Shown: positions 26,753 through 42,491, counted from the first letter of the stretch. The stretch: DNA of 64,000 bases from Chrysomallon squamiferum (GCA_012295275.1 CM022670.1:41042628-41106627); one strand, 5' to 3'. A program made the numbers and translations. Notes: a model not told the origin generated them from the sequence alone.

Positions 26753-29245
26753 TTAACAAAAATCAGAAAAGCAAGATTTTTTCCTAACTTCCGTACCAGA
26801 ATACATTTCCATTAAAATAATGTTCTCATTCTCACTTCCTGTTCTGTCTTCTGCTTTCCTTTTTTTACCCAACTTTTCAAAATACTTTGACTTTTTATCA
26901 CATTCAGCATTGTTTTGCTCTGTTCCTTTTACATCTTGCAGCCCGTATTCCTCTGCTTTTTGTCGATTCACAGAAATCCCACGAACTGAACTGCTGTCCC
27001 TCTTTATCAGTCTGCAGTTTAAATGTTTTGTTAAAATTAACACTGATGTAGGTGTACTACTTATCAATTGTTGTTTCTTTGACTGCAATGCTAAAGGTGG
27101 TCTACCATCTGTAAGAAAGAAAAATATCAAAAAGTTTCTTTATTCACATTTTGTTAATTACTGATTAATTTTCTGTCATCAGTTACTGAATATCTGATTT
27201 TAGACTACATCACTAAAGCATGTTTATTTTTCTGGACTTTGCTAAATATCTGTTTAACACCAGGACAAAAGTACATTAATACATTTTATTTCATCTGTTT
27301 GATAACATCTGATTAAAACGTACAAAAACACATCAATTCAGGTTTTTTTAGATACTGGGTTTGTTTTTCTAATGTTTTCTAATTAGAAAAGTCTTTAAAA
27401 AAATATATCTTTCAGTAACTTAATCTTTATTACAACTGATAAAAAGTTACTTTTTACACATTGTTTTTGTTTTTGTTTTTTTAATTCTACTGTTTCTGTT
27501 TTATCGTTTTAATGTTTAGTAAAGATTAACTTACAAAAATTTGGTCTTTTAGGCTTGAGTGAATTTAATTTCTGCTTATTCTCGCAATTCTGAATCCACT
27601 GTTTGATGACATCCTCTGCCCAACCCTTTGTGTGTATTTGTGAAAAACAAACATCAGATGTACTGGTTATCTGCACCAAGCCCATTTCCTCTTCAAATCT
27701 TCTTGTTTCTGACGGCTGTTAGAAAAAATGTACCATTAAAAAACATAAAACTCATAATCATTTGTGAACTTAATTACATATTTGTTTACCTTATGTTGTT
27801 TAGACCAATTAAATATGACAATAAAGTACCATTAAAAGTTGTTATTACTATTTTTTTTTTTTTTGTTTTTTTTTTTTTTTTTGTTATGACATCATCATGT
27901 CCTGGGTGAAACTATTTGCTCCTTATTTTCATTTATTTTAGCTTTGTCAGTTAAAATATAGAGATCAGTCAACCAAGCACACAATGATGTCACAACCCCA
28001 GATGACAAGAGATAAAATGGCAGTTTTCAAATATTTTATAACTTGTTTCTTAAGACAAACACTCTTCCTTAGGACTAGTACTATTCCTGTTGTGTTATAA
28101 TTACTTACATAAAAATATTTCAAAAATTTTAAATTTTAAAGCCTGATACACACCTTTACTGATGTTCTGCTGATGTCAAAATGCTGCAGTTGAATGAATA
28201 TTTTGAAATACAGAACACCTTTTATTGTTACTTTAAAATTATCTGGAAGTAAAAACATTTTTGATAAACATTTACTCCAATAAATAATGAAAATTGTGAC
28301 CACATTTTTGAAAATGACAAATAATTTGAACAAAAATGATAAGTAACATTAAACTTAAAATATCAAGTTTATGTCCACAATTGGCAAACTCTAGCATTTT
28401 TAAATCTATTTAATATATAAGTGACACATTATTACTAAATTTTTTTTAAATAATAACTATCCTTTAATAAAATAGTTTTACTTGTTTAAAAGACAAACAG
28501 TTTCCTTGGTGCTGTGTTATATTACCAGATATGCAGACATTTTGCAGTTTCAATGGTCCTTTGTGGAACATCCGAATTGGTGAGGTCATTCTCTGTAGTC
28601 CAGTGTCAGTTAAAGCATTGTCTCCAAGTGCTAACACCAACAAACTGCAAGAACAGTTGTCATAAACAACTTATTAATATCATTCACTAAACACTAAATT
28701 ACATTTATAACTGACATATTGCATTTCTGATGAAGAATTATTTATAGTTTTTATGCTATTTCTGATTTAGAAGAGATCAAAGGATGATTTTAAGTTTTAC
28801 CTGGTCAATTTAAAAAAAAAAATTATATATATATTAAAGGGATCAAAGTTGATATTTTTCATCTGATGAAAACAGGAGAATTGTGTCACCTGTCTATCTT
28901 GGATATTGAAGATATCAAAGGATGATCATCTCCTAGCCCACAGGAGGTGAGATCTAGTTCTGTTAGATGTGTGAAGAGATTAATCATCTCTAAATGATCG
29001 TTCATCACGAGATGATTTCTCTTCAAGTTCAGACTGGACAAAATCTGTTCTCTGTATGCCTCACAGAACAGTTTCATGTTGGCTGCCTCGTTCTGACACT
29101 CAAACAAGCCCAGTGATCTGGCAGCTGAAAATATCTGTTTGCCAATCTGGTCAGGAAAGTCTACAAGCGATTCCACGAGATGCAAGTTTCTTGCGACATA
29201 CAAGACACACAAGTCAACCAGAGACTGAGCTGAAACGAGTTTCAT
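26753..29245 (-). CDS. LRRC42: Leucine-rich repeat-containing protein 42 (LRRC42), N-terminus unresolved
   Basis: Exons: 28891-29230 (or to the ATG at 29245), 28526-28644, 28154-28242, 27535-27715, 26753-27108, with compatible phases throughout. The protein matches the remembered LRRC42 layout: LVDFPDQIGKQIFSAA, then LRR-like LTELDLTSCGLGDD, then LALGDNALTDTGLQRMTSP, FDISRTS, and TKGWAEDVIKQWIQ. A lysine-rich tail follows. The human protein has roughly 100 residues before the matching region. Here an in-frame stop lies just upstream of the ATG at 29245, and a TTTCAG acceptor ends at 29231. So either the N-terminus is short or one or more upstream exons were missed. The exact molecular function of the family is poorly known. 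It lies head-to-head with HSPB11. Confidence 0.88.
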
Positions 29246-29975
29246 GTTTTTATGAGAAACATTTCAGAGCCATTCTAAAGTGTTCTGTGGTCCAGTGCAC
29301 TGATTTGCCAATATATGTAGTTGAATCATTCCTGGAGAAAAAGGTACAAAAATAAAATAAAATAAAATAAATATATACAACTGATGTTTCATATACATAA
29401 ATTGAAAAAGAAAAAATGTGGTACATAACTATTTATGTTTTCAGAACTTACTTATTTCCTGATGCCTACTTTATTTCAGGCTACTAATCTTTGTTAATAA
29501 TAACATATGATATAAAATTCACTGATGTCATATTTCATTTTAACTGGAAATGTTATACAACTGGAAATGCATCCATATCACAGATTTGTCTGTACAATAC
29601 AAGATTTGTTTAAAAGTTTTTGTTACAACTCTGTAGTTTATCAGCATTTCCATTTGGCATAATTATTTGTTTCTCGAACAAATACAAATAACAAAAATTA
29701 TAAAGAGATACATCAATACCCTAATCTGTGTGACAGATTTCTTAGAAATCTCTTCGTCTTCAGTGTTTAGATTTCGCGCAGAAATATCTGCATAACTGAA
29801 TATAACAATAAGGCGAGTTACTTCCCGCGTTCATATTACAGTTTAGTTTTATTCACAGTACACAGCTGTGACATTATTCGAGATAGCTAGGGTCGATAAC
29901 TCTGACGTGTTTATCACATATTTTCATTTTGCTAGTAAATTTTGTTTAGTTTCTGTAGAGAGTTTTCATAATATC
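29246..29975. promoter_or_regulatory. Divergent promoter interval between LRRC42 and HSPB11
   Basis: About 0.7 kb separates the two start regions. The CpG-containing part, about 29770-29835, includes TTTCGCGCAGAAAT and TTCCCGCG, an E2F-like pair of motifs. A minus-strand donor (GTATTG after 29720) could end a noncoding LRRC42 first exon. No TATA box is evident. The bidirectional role is inferred from gene orientation. Confidence 0.5.
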
Positions 29976-30676
29976 ATGTTTGATGTTGCTCTTAGTAGTG
30001 CCGGCGCGTCAGTTATTCTGGCTACGTCCAGCGATGATAAATATCCGCCAGAAAATATTTTAGACGGGTATGATCATTTGTTTTTGTTTTCAATAATTAT
30101 TTTATTATTTATATACGTATTTTCGATACTAGCGTTATTCCAAAAAAGCTATCGTGAACATCTATATCCAAAGCTGTTGTTATGGTTACATCTTTATTGG
30201 AAGCTAATACATAACTAAGGTTATGTCTGATTCACGACGGTATGTTTAGTTATTTATATTTATTTTTCTTTCTTTCTTTCTTCAGAAATACAGAAACATT
30301 CTGGACAACCACTGGAATGTTTCCACAAGAATTCATTATCAAGTTTCAGTCAGTAATGTCAGTCGACAAGGTTCAGATAGCTTCATACAACAGTAAGTTT
30401 CATCTGAATACTAATATCATATTTTCATTGCTAGATTTTTTATTTAATTTTATTTGTTCTTTGTGGTTTATTCTATTCTGTTTTATTGTATTTATATTTC
30501 CATTCTTTATATTATTTAAGCAAACTGTTCTGTCAATCACACATTTGTATGAAAAGATACAGAATATTTATTTTTCATTGGTACTTTCTGTTAAATGAAA
30601 CCGACATTGGTTTCTTTATGTGACATATCTGACAGCAGGTTTTTTTTTTTTTTTTTTTAATATTAAATTTTATTTT

Positions 30677-30707
<31 letters not shown>

Positions 30708-30802
30708 TGTTGGGATTTTTTTGTTGGTTTTTTTTCTGCTTAAAATGCCTGTTTCTAAATATATATTGCTGTTCAAATAAGATGATTTACCATTTATAAT
30801 GC

Positions 30803-30843
<41 letters not shown>

Positions 30844-31112
30844 CATCATTTTAAAAAACTTTTATAACCGTATACTAATCTAAGGTGACATAGATTCAAA
30901 GATGATTAGTTATACAAGTCAGAGGTTTTTGATGCATCTGTTACAAAAAAAAGAGAAGAACTTAACTGTTATAAAAAAAAAAAAAAAACATTCTTCATAT
31001 TTTAGTTCGGAAGATGAAACTGGAAGTTAGTGAACTTGATACACCAGATCAGTTTGAAACTATTGCAGAAACAGGTATGGTTTTCTCTATTAATTTATTA
31101 TTATTATTATTA

Positions 31113-31144
<32 letters not shown>

Positions 31145-31454
31145 TCAGATATTTATTTATTTATTACATGTTCAGTAACGAAAGTCAGTAATAATAATTG
31201 TTAATGAAACTATAGAATACAGTATTTAAGTTCAGGGAAAGTTTAATTTATTTTTAGTTTTCAACATTGCAAGAATTTGTTGTTGTTTTTTTTTAATTTC
31301 TGTCTTTTTCTGATAATTGTTTTTGATATTGAAAGAAGTTATTAAATTTGGTTTTCTTATATAAAACTGTTAATAATAATATTTCATTTCTGGAAATAAT
31401 AAATTATTTTTAATTTCCTACATTTTATGGGGGTTTTTATTGTGTTTTTTTCTT

Positions 31455-31490
<36 letters not shown>

Positions 31491-31667
31491 AGTGTTTTTG
31501 TTTCTTTTCTTTTAGAATTTGAAGCTACAGACTCACAGCTACAAGAAGAAGATATTAAAGTTGACAGTAAGCGAGCACTGACGATGCGTTTTCTCATAGA
31601 CTCTGGATATGACCATTTTGTTTCTGTTCACAAAGTTACAGTCAACGGCAACGCCATTCACGGATAA
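29976..31667 (+). CDS. HSPB11: Intraflagellar transport protein 25 (HSPB11/IFT25), 4 exons
   Basis: Exons: 29976-30067, 30286-30392, 31006-31074, 31516-31667. They total 420 nt, or 139 aa; human is 144 aa. Diagnostic segments are VILATSSDDKYPPENILDG and TFWTTTGMFPQEFIIKF, a discoidin-like jelly-roll core, and the C-terminal YDHFVSVHKVTV. IFT25 pairs with IFT27 in the IFT-B train and moves signalling proteins out of cilia. The ATG at 29976 is chosen because it gives the family's N-terminal length. The frame is open further upstream but without a conserved sequence. AATAAA at 32105-32110 is a likely polyadenylation signal. Confidence 0.95.
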
Positions 31668-32602
31668 AATTATTTCATTACTTACAAGTTCAAATACTCT
31701 CTGCATTCCATTGTTTTATTTTTCAAAACATCAAAATGTTTAAATTATTTGGAGACTTTTATTGTTTTGCTGGGATGTTTTTATTTTTTACCAAAATAGT
31801 TATATTATTCGATTAGCAATGATTTGGTGGTGGGGGGGGGAAGGATTTAAATTTGTACATTTTAAGCTGTTCCATTACATAGTGATCAAAATCGTAATAT
31901 GTAAATAATTCCATTTTATGATAACTGGAAAATAATCAAATAACACATTGTTTTGTAGTGCAAAGGTATTAAAATATAATAATGATTCATCCATTTATGT
32001 TTTTGTCGTGTATATATTCTTAATTTATTATTACTACACTTGTTTTTTTTTTGTTTTTTTTATAGAACAGTAATAATATTTCGAAATTCAGGTTTTATAT
32101 TCTGAATAAATTTACCAGAAATTGAAATAAAATATCTTTACTTACATTAACGGTTTTTGTTTTCTATCATGAGAAACATTATTTAATAAATTGATATAGC
32201 TGTGTAAAAATAGTAATTAAAATTCAGAGGTACTCAGTTATTTAATATTTTTTAATTACCGTTTTCTTTTCATAATACTGTTTTTATTTATCTAAAATGT
32301 GGGATGGAATATAATAACGTGAAGTATTCAAAAATAATTATCAGTTCAATATTTATTTAAGTGGAACGTCCAGATATCTCTGCATAGCAGAGTGAAATTG
32401 TTTTTCAAGAATTATAGATGCATAAATGAACTAAATTTTTAACAATTCCATTTTGAATTATTAAAACTAATGGTAAGAAATATTAATTCATAACGAAGTA
32501 ATATCAAATACATTTCTTGGGCCAGTATGTTAATATTAAACGAACGCAAATAAGTTTTATACAAACTAATTCAGTTTCACAATACTTTTATTAATTTCAA
32601 AT
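31668..32602. other. HSPB11 3' UTR and 3' flank
   Basis: AT-rich 3' UTR of HSPB11 with AATAAA hexamers near 32105 and 32127, then AT-rich flank up to the U4 gene. No other feature is supported. Confidence 0.6.
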
Positions 32603-32745
32603 TTTGCCCCCGTAGGGGCTATCAAAAATTGAACGTGCCACCCAATTAAGGGTGTCAGTTCGGGGTATTGGGAATAGTTTTCAACTAGCAATAACCACGC
32701 CTCGGATAAACCTCACTGGCTATGGTACCGCCACTGCGCAAAGCT
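32603..32745 (-). ncRNA. RNU4: U4 spliceosomal snRNA
   Basis: The minus strand reads AGCTTTGCGCAGTGGC at the 5' end, the U6-pairing stem II part. It continues with a 5' stem-loop containing TGAGGTTTATCCGAGGCG, the kink-turn bound by SNU13/15.5K. Then come TTATTGCTAGTTGAAAAC, CCCAATACCCCG, a central 3' hairpin, the Sm site AATTTTTGA, and a terminal hairpin GCCCC-TACG-GGGGC. The order and about 143 nt length match known U4. The 3' end is estimated to within a few bases. The gene looks intact: the stems have paired changes relative to human rather than random decay. U4 chaperones U6 in the U4/U6.U5 tri-snRNP. Confidence 0.95.
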
Positions 32746-32769
32746 AAATAAATCGCGAGAAAGAACACT

Positions 32770-32804
32770 CTATATAGGCAAAGGAAATTAATTCAGTGAA
32801 GGTG
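32770..32804 (-). promoter_or_regulatory. Candidate snRNA promoter: PSE-like element and TATA-like box of U4
   Basis: On the minus strand, relative to the U4 start at 32745, TATATAG lies at about -25 to -31. CACCTTCACTGAATTAAT lies at about -42 to -59 and resembles the vertebrate proximal sequence element (CACCNTNAC core). Spacing fits an snRNA promoter. Assignment is by motif and distance only. Confidence 0.5.
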
Positions 32805-33889
32805 TCTCGATTTTAGAATATATAATAATTTAATTAACTGTTAGGTTTATCTTGAGAATTTAATAAGTCATTTGATAACATTTATTAAAGTTTAAATATA
32901 GGTATATTATAATTTTGAAATTTTAAAAGTGTAATATTTTAAATAGAAATATATTTTACTAACACTCACAGTCTGTTTCTGATTCAGTCCTCTTCTCATT
33001 TAGTTTAGATCAAAATTAAAAACACAATACTGATGCAATTTTATTTGGATTTATTTTATACTTTCTTAGGAGCCATTTTCTATTTTCAACAGTATGTTAG
33101 TTACATATAAACAAAAAATAACTTCTATAAATACCGTGCACATTTAATTATTTGCACAAAGCAGAACGTTTTCGTTTCAAGGACTCAGTCCATACATGCT
33201 ATTTCAACACATGAGAATCGACATTTATTTAACGTTTATCGGAGACATTCCTTTTATCTCTCACCCACGTGATCCGAAAGGCATCACTGTTAAGTGATTT
33301 AATCTGTAAACAAGAGGTTTTCAAAATGTTTATATAACTGAATCCCTTGGAGAAAATATTTCGTTTATGCGTACCTCTTCTTAAGTATCAGAAAAGAGCA
33401 ACCACCCAATAATGTGTTCGAACCGCCATGCTTTTAAAACGACTGATATTCAACCGTGCGATTTATTTTAATTTTTACAAAAACAGATTTTAACGTCGAA
33501 CTGACATTTCGCAAATCTGAAATGTGACGAAATAAACATTAAATTATGAAAAAAAAATCTATATTCAATCACTTCTCGTACAAACCTCACTTACTATGGT
33601 TTAATTAATTTTAAAGAATAAAAAAGAACCAACTCACTACTGAATCGCCTCATTTTTTTTCTTTTTTATTCTTGGTCGGCTGTAATCAGGGAAAAAGAGC
33701 AGTGTCTGATTTCCTGGAAACAAAACCCCGGAGCCTCACAGTCAGTGTCGGGTCATTAAGAATGTCAGTTTATTTATTAGACAACTTTCTTTCTTTATTA
33801 GCTCAACGGACCTAAATCTAACGGACTCAGTAAGGAGGATGTGTTTGTACGAAAACGTACACAAATAAAAACACAAATATCTATTTGTA

Positions 33890-33891
<2 letters not shown>

Positions 33892-33939
<48 letters not shown>

Positions 33940-33970
33940 TTCATTCATTCATTCATTCATTCATTCGTTC
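33892..33970. repeat. Compound microsatellite (ATT)n-(ATTC)n
   Basis: An uninterrupted run of about 14 ATT units passes directly into about 8 CATT units. Confidence 0.95.
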
Positions 33971-34046
33971 ATTTATTATCATTCGGCAACGCAAAACACA
34001 AATCATATAGCATTCAGTTTAAAAGAAATATTGTTTGTTTTCTTAC

Positions 34047-34220
34047 TTTGGCCATATTTTCCCGCTGTTTTATTGGAATATGGGGGAACCGTCGAGTCAG
34101 ACGTCACTGCACATCTAAATCCGGGATTGGACGAGCCAGCCTCGTGGGACTGTTCTAAATTCATAAACAACGCTTTCATTAGTTCGTTTTCTATCCGAAG
34201 TTTTCCTAATAATAATATTT
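34047..34220 (-). CDS. Candidate internal exon of an unrecognised gene
   Basis: On the minus strand a pyrimidine-rich acceptor (TTGCTTTTTGTCATCAG) is followed by 174 nt that stay open in one frame. It ends at a GTAAGA donor after 34047. The predicted peptide includes GKLRIENELMKALF, CAVTSDSTVPPYS and NKTAGKYGQ. Codon use looks more coding-like and CpG-richer than the surroundings. No neighbouring exon or family was recognised, and the plus strand is also open here, so this is tentative. Confidence 0.25.
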
Positions 34221-34458
34221 CTGATGACAAAAAGCAAAGTTAAATTCAGCTAAATGCTAAATACATTCACTATTTATCCCCTTGAGATTTTACAATTCAT
34301 TTAAAGCCTGTAATATTAGACTGAATATCTAAAACGTAAGTATGGTGCAATTAATAATTTGTTTTCCAATTTAAAAAAAAACGTTTTATTAGTTGCAAAA
34401 ACTGTTCTTAAATGTGGGTTTGGTGGGAATGATTTAACAGCCAAGCATTTTGATCCTT

Positions 34459-34489
<31 letters not shown>

Positions 34490-34712
34490 TTTTAAAGTAA
34501 GAATATTTAAGGTTTGTTATCCCTCTTTTTATATCTATTTCAAATAATCTCTTTTGATTTAACTGAAATATAACAAACTTTGGTTATGTTAATTTAATAT
34601 TTTATTTGTATAGAAATAAAAATTGCTTAAAATTATCTCCCCTATATCGTCAAACATTTAAATACCTGAATGCTTTCAATATTTCAAACCAAGATACGAA
34701 ATTCCGCCTATA

Positions 34713-34719
<7 letters not shown>

Positions 34720-34773
<54 letters not shown>
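34720..34773. repeat. (ATT)n microsatellite
   Basis: About 18 perfect TTA/ATT units inside the first copy of the segmental duplication. Confidence 0.95.
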
Positions 34774-34774
<1 letters not shown>

Positions 34775-35185
34775 TAACTGATTTAAAATTAAACAAAAAG
34801 TCTGTATATAGCACATTTGGTATAAAACTACACACCTTTTGAAGTACTACAGCAGACCCCTTAATAAGTACCTGAAATGTGTTTTGCTGAAGATAATTTC
34901 TTCTTTTACTTCAACCATTTTTTTAATACCAAATGCAGAAATCACAAACCAAGTGTCCTATGAGATTTTTTTGTATCCATGACAGCATATATATATATTT
35001 TTTTTTCATACATAAATATATTTTGTTGTTTAAGATCATCTCACGTTTTTAAAACAAGAACAAAAAGAAACCACTGAAGTACTGAAGATTATTTCACCCA
35101 CATCATTTTCAAAATTTTATTGACAGATTGGACCATTTAGCCTTTCCAGCCAGAGCTTTTCAATTATGACTGATTTATCAATACA

Positions 35186-35188
<3 letters not shown>

Positions 35189-35238
<50 letters not shown>
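35189..35238. repeat. (TA)n microsatellite
   Basis: About 24 perfect TA units. Confidence 0.95.
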
Positions 35239-35240
<2 letters not shown>

Positions 35241-36209
35241 GTGTTGGTGCTGCGAAATTTTAGTTTGCGCTACATTTATACTGAAATACATAAATAAAAA
35301 TAATAATAATTTTAAAAATATTAAAATTGCTTAGTTATCTCCCCAATATCGTCAAACATTTAAATTCAATATTTCAAACCATGTTACGAAATTCCGCCTA
35401 TGCTTATTTACATTATTATTATTATTATTTAATCGATTTAAAATTAAACAAAACAATAAAAAAAAAAATAAATAAATAAATAAATAAACCCTGTATATAT
35501 GACATTTGGTATAAAACAACTTCTGAAGTACTGGAGTAAAACTTAAGTACCCAAATAATTTTTGTGCCGAAGGTAACTTCTTTTATTCCAGCCAACAATT
35601 ACATACCTGAAATTGTTTCTCATTCTATTTACTATTACTTCTGCAATTTATTTATAATAATAGTAATAATGATGACAGTAATAATAATAATAAAGTTCAG
35701 GTAATATTACAGCTGAACCATTCAAAATATAACCAAATTCAAAAGAATACGCTTTCACACTAATTAAATAACAAAAACATACAAGATATGGCATTTAGAT
35801 GTTTTATTTTTCTTTAAAAAAAGAAAAAAAAAAAGAAAGAATACAACATTTTGCATGAAATTACAAAACTTTAAGTAAACGATGATTGTTCTTTTATAAG
35901 CATCTACAAACTTCAAAGTTTTCTTATTTTTAAAATTTTCGTTTCGTTTAAAATTTTATAAAAAAATATTAATTTGTTAAAACATTCGGTTATAGAAAAA
36001 AAGTATTAATCAGATTAACACATTTTAGGCAAGGAATGATTGCTGTATTGAGAAATGTTTTTAAAACACTGATAATTATATTCAATGTCTTTTTTAATCA
36101 GATCTTATGCAAGGATCACATTACTGTCCGATGTCACAACAAATACTGTTATCCCTTTAAAATGAGGCAGGTAGCTTAGTCTATTTGCAAATTTCAAGTC
36201 ACTGAACAT

Positions 36210-40274
<4,065 letters not shown>

Positions 40275-40287
40275 CTAAGCTATATTT

Positions 40288-40405
40288 CCATATATGGTGA
40301 TGTGGCGTGGCCTAGCTTACTCCTTTTCTAGGAAATCGGGCCGGCTTGCGCTGAACATGACTATTTATGGTCAAACCGTAGAAGCTAATCGCGCGCTCAT
40401 TTATA
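40288..40405 (-). promoter_or_regulatory. Actin promoter with CArG-type boxes and TATA-like box
   Basis: CCATATATGG at 40288-40297 is a perfect CArG box. CTATTTATGG at 40361-40370 is a one-mismatch CArG. A minus-strand TATAAA lies at 40400-40405. The surrounding 200 bases are CpG-rich compared with the window. SRF binding to CArG boxes drives actin genes in animals; use here is inferred. Confidence 0.65.
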
Positions 40406-40499
40406 GTCGGCGGCTACCGTTATGCGCTGACGAACGGGCTATTTACATTTCGATGACAATGGCGATGGCAAGTGTGACAATCTCACAGCAAGGAAGATA

Positions 40500-40633
40500 A
40501 AATGTATGATGTCGAACAGGGAAGGAAAAAAATATATGTTTGAAGTATTAAAGTTACTTAATGTCTTAATACATTGTTTGCAAAGCAAAAACAAGGAGAG
40601 GTGGCGGATGTATAATTATTAGAAAATGAATTT

Positions 40634-40680
<47 letters not shown>

Positions 40681-41102
40681 AATAAGAAACCGTGGAGTGA
40701 ATTGTATTTTTGTTGGTTAATTCATTCATTGTAGAGACCTAACCTGTACTCTGTAAAAAAGAAAAGAGAAAAGAGGCTAAAGAGCCATTTTAAAGCTTAT
40801 TTGCTTTAGTATTTAAACAAAGGGCATATCCGTTTTTCATCAGTACTAATAACCCTATATAAAAATCGTTTTTCATTCACAACCTTAAATGGCTCACTGA
40901 ATAAAAAAGGTTCATCTGTGTATAAATGCCCTACCCCCATTTTGTACATAGCAGTTTCAGCTGACGTTTCTATCATTAATACCGTTTGGAAATACACGTA
41001 GTTTTATTTGATAGTTCAGAAGAAGTGCAATATAGGTAATCATACATGCAATTAAAATCATGCTTTAGAATTTCCAGTATGTTTATATATTTATATATAT
41101 AC
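40500..41102. other. Upstream flank of actin
   Basis: AT-rich, with a (TA)n plus poly-T tract at about 40643-40680. No gene or RNA is supported. Confidence 0.5.
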
Positions 41103-41255
41103 CGTGGCGTGCAGAGGGGGCCGAAGGGGTGGTGGCCCCGGGCATCAAAATATTTTATTTTGTCATAATATTTCTCAGTAGTAGGTCTTATACTTGAGTC
41201 TTTGGGGAAAACAATGAAGGAGTTGGCCCCGGGCATCACCAGACCTCAGCACGCC

Positions 41256-41259
<4 letters not shown>
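41103..41259. mobile_element. Short terminal-inverted-repeat element (MITE-like), about 157 bp
   Basis: The left end CCGTGGCGTGCAGAGG and the inverted right end CAGTGGCGTGCTGAGG match at 14 of 16 bases. An internal GGCCCCGGGCATCA occurs near both ends as a direct repeat. A (GT)n array follows the right end directly. Length and inverted ends fit a nonautonomous DNA transposon. The superfamily is not assigned. Confidence 0.65.

Positions 41260-41303
<44 letters not shown>
41258..41303. repeat. (GT)n microsatellite
   Basis: About 23 perfect units abutting the MITE-like element. Confidence 0.95.
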
Positions 41304-41304
<1 letters not shown>

Positions 41305-42460
41305 TGATTAAGTTATTTTTTTTATTTATTTAAATATTAGTGTTAAGCTGTTTGTTGCGTAATATAATTCTGTCAACGCGTGCTCTGTTCAGTGGTTGAA
41401 ACTTAGACAACAGGTTTTTTTTTTCTTTCTTTCTTTTTAAAAAACAAAATATATATAGTGGCAAGGAATGGAATCCAGTTCCCACAGTCACTCACTCTAA
41501 TGAAGCTGTGTAGAGAAAGGTTTGGACGTTTTTCTGAAATGTGACAGTCCGATAGAAAATGACTGAGCCAAATCTCTGGGCATCGCAAAAACATATTTCT
41601 TGACATCTGACAAAAGAAGAACAATATGGTATTCACAACACGACCACCTTCCCTGCCTCCCCCTCTCCGAACGAAACAAACCACGGTAATCGACGATTAA
41701 ACTGCGCTGCTGAGAAGAAAATATAATTAAGAAGGGAGGGTGAGTTGGTCAATTTGACCTTGACCCGACTGATTAAACTAATTGCTATAGAGTCAAGGTT
41801 AATGGATGTTAGGGAAGTAAATACAAATAAAGAAAGTGAGGAAAGGAATTACAGTTACTTATCATGAACTGAGATCCTTGTTTATTAAATTCATGCCACT
41901 GTTTATTTATTTATTTATTTATTTACTAAAGTAGGCATGCATCCATAAAGTATTCTGACATCCCTTCTCGTTTGCTGGATCGGTAATTAATTACAACCGC
42001 ACATTTCACGGCTATTTTAGTATCTTCCACACTGAAAACTAAAATCAGTAGTTGGAAACTTGTTTTTAATAGACCCTAAGTATATCAATAATTTTCAGAT
42101 AAATAGCAATTTAAATATTTAATATAGCAGACAGTAAGTTAAGAGACCCAGTGCATTATTTTACAACTGTTACATTGTCAAAAACTAGAAAATACACTGC
42201 TTACATGGATGTATTATTACTTTTATTGTTTCTGTCACTGTTACTATTACTGTTATTGTTATTGTTAAAGGTCAGCGAAAGGAGGTATTCCGTTTTTGCA
42301 TTTATTTCAGTCGACGTAAAGATAGAATTTCTTAATACCAAATCACTCTCGAAAATTGATTTTTTGACTGATAATCAGTGAAGGTTGTATCATACGAAGT
42401 AACTTTTTAAAGCCTTTCTTCCTTATTTTTTTTATTTTTAATTCTTTCTTTCCTGCTTCA

Positions 42461-42491
<31 letters not shown>

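Larger units (their letters stand above)
34612..35600. repeat. Segmental tandem duplication, offset about 0.7 kb
   Basis: The segment at about 34612-34920 recurs at about 35318-35600. Shared landmarks are ATATCGTCAAACATTTAAAT, TTTCAAACCA, ACGAAATTCCGCCTAT, GATTTAAAATTAAACAAAA, CATTTGGTATAAAAC and GAAGTACT. An (ATT)n array in the first copy is much shorter in the second. A long (TA)n array at about 35189-35238 lies between them. Confidence 0.8.
32805..36209. other. Intergenic region between U4 and the actin locus
   Basis: Mostly AT-rich with (ATT)n, (ATTC)n and (TA)n arrays and a segmental duplication listed separately. A CpG-richer patch at about 34040-34225 carries a candidate exon, also listed. 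TTTATT hexamers near 35800 could serve as a minus-strand polyadenylation signal for the actin copy at 36210. Nothing else is supported. Confidence 0.5.

Noticed and set aside
29056-29355. 99-codon plus-strand open frame near LRRC42
   Set aside because: Mostly antisense to the LRRC42 exon, which matches a known family and has correct splice sites.
29868-29975. N-terminal extension of HSPB11
   Set aside because: The longer open frame begins with GTG, not ATG, and the family length fits the start at 29976.
40294-40500. Plus-strand open frame of 68 codons upstream of actin
   Set aside because: It lies across the CArG and TATA motifs of the actin promoter, has no splice context and no family resemblance. 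Best read as promoter DNA.
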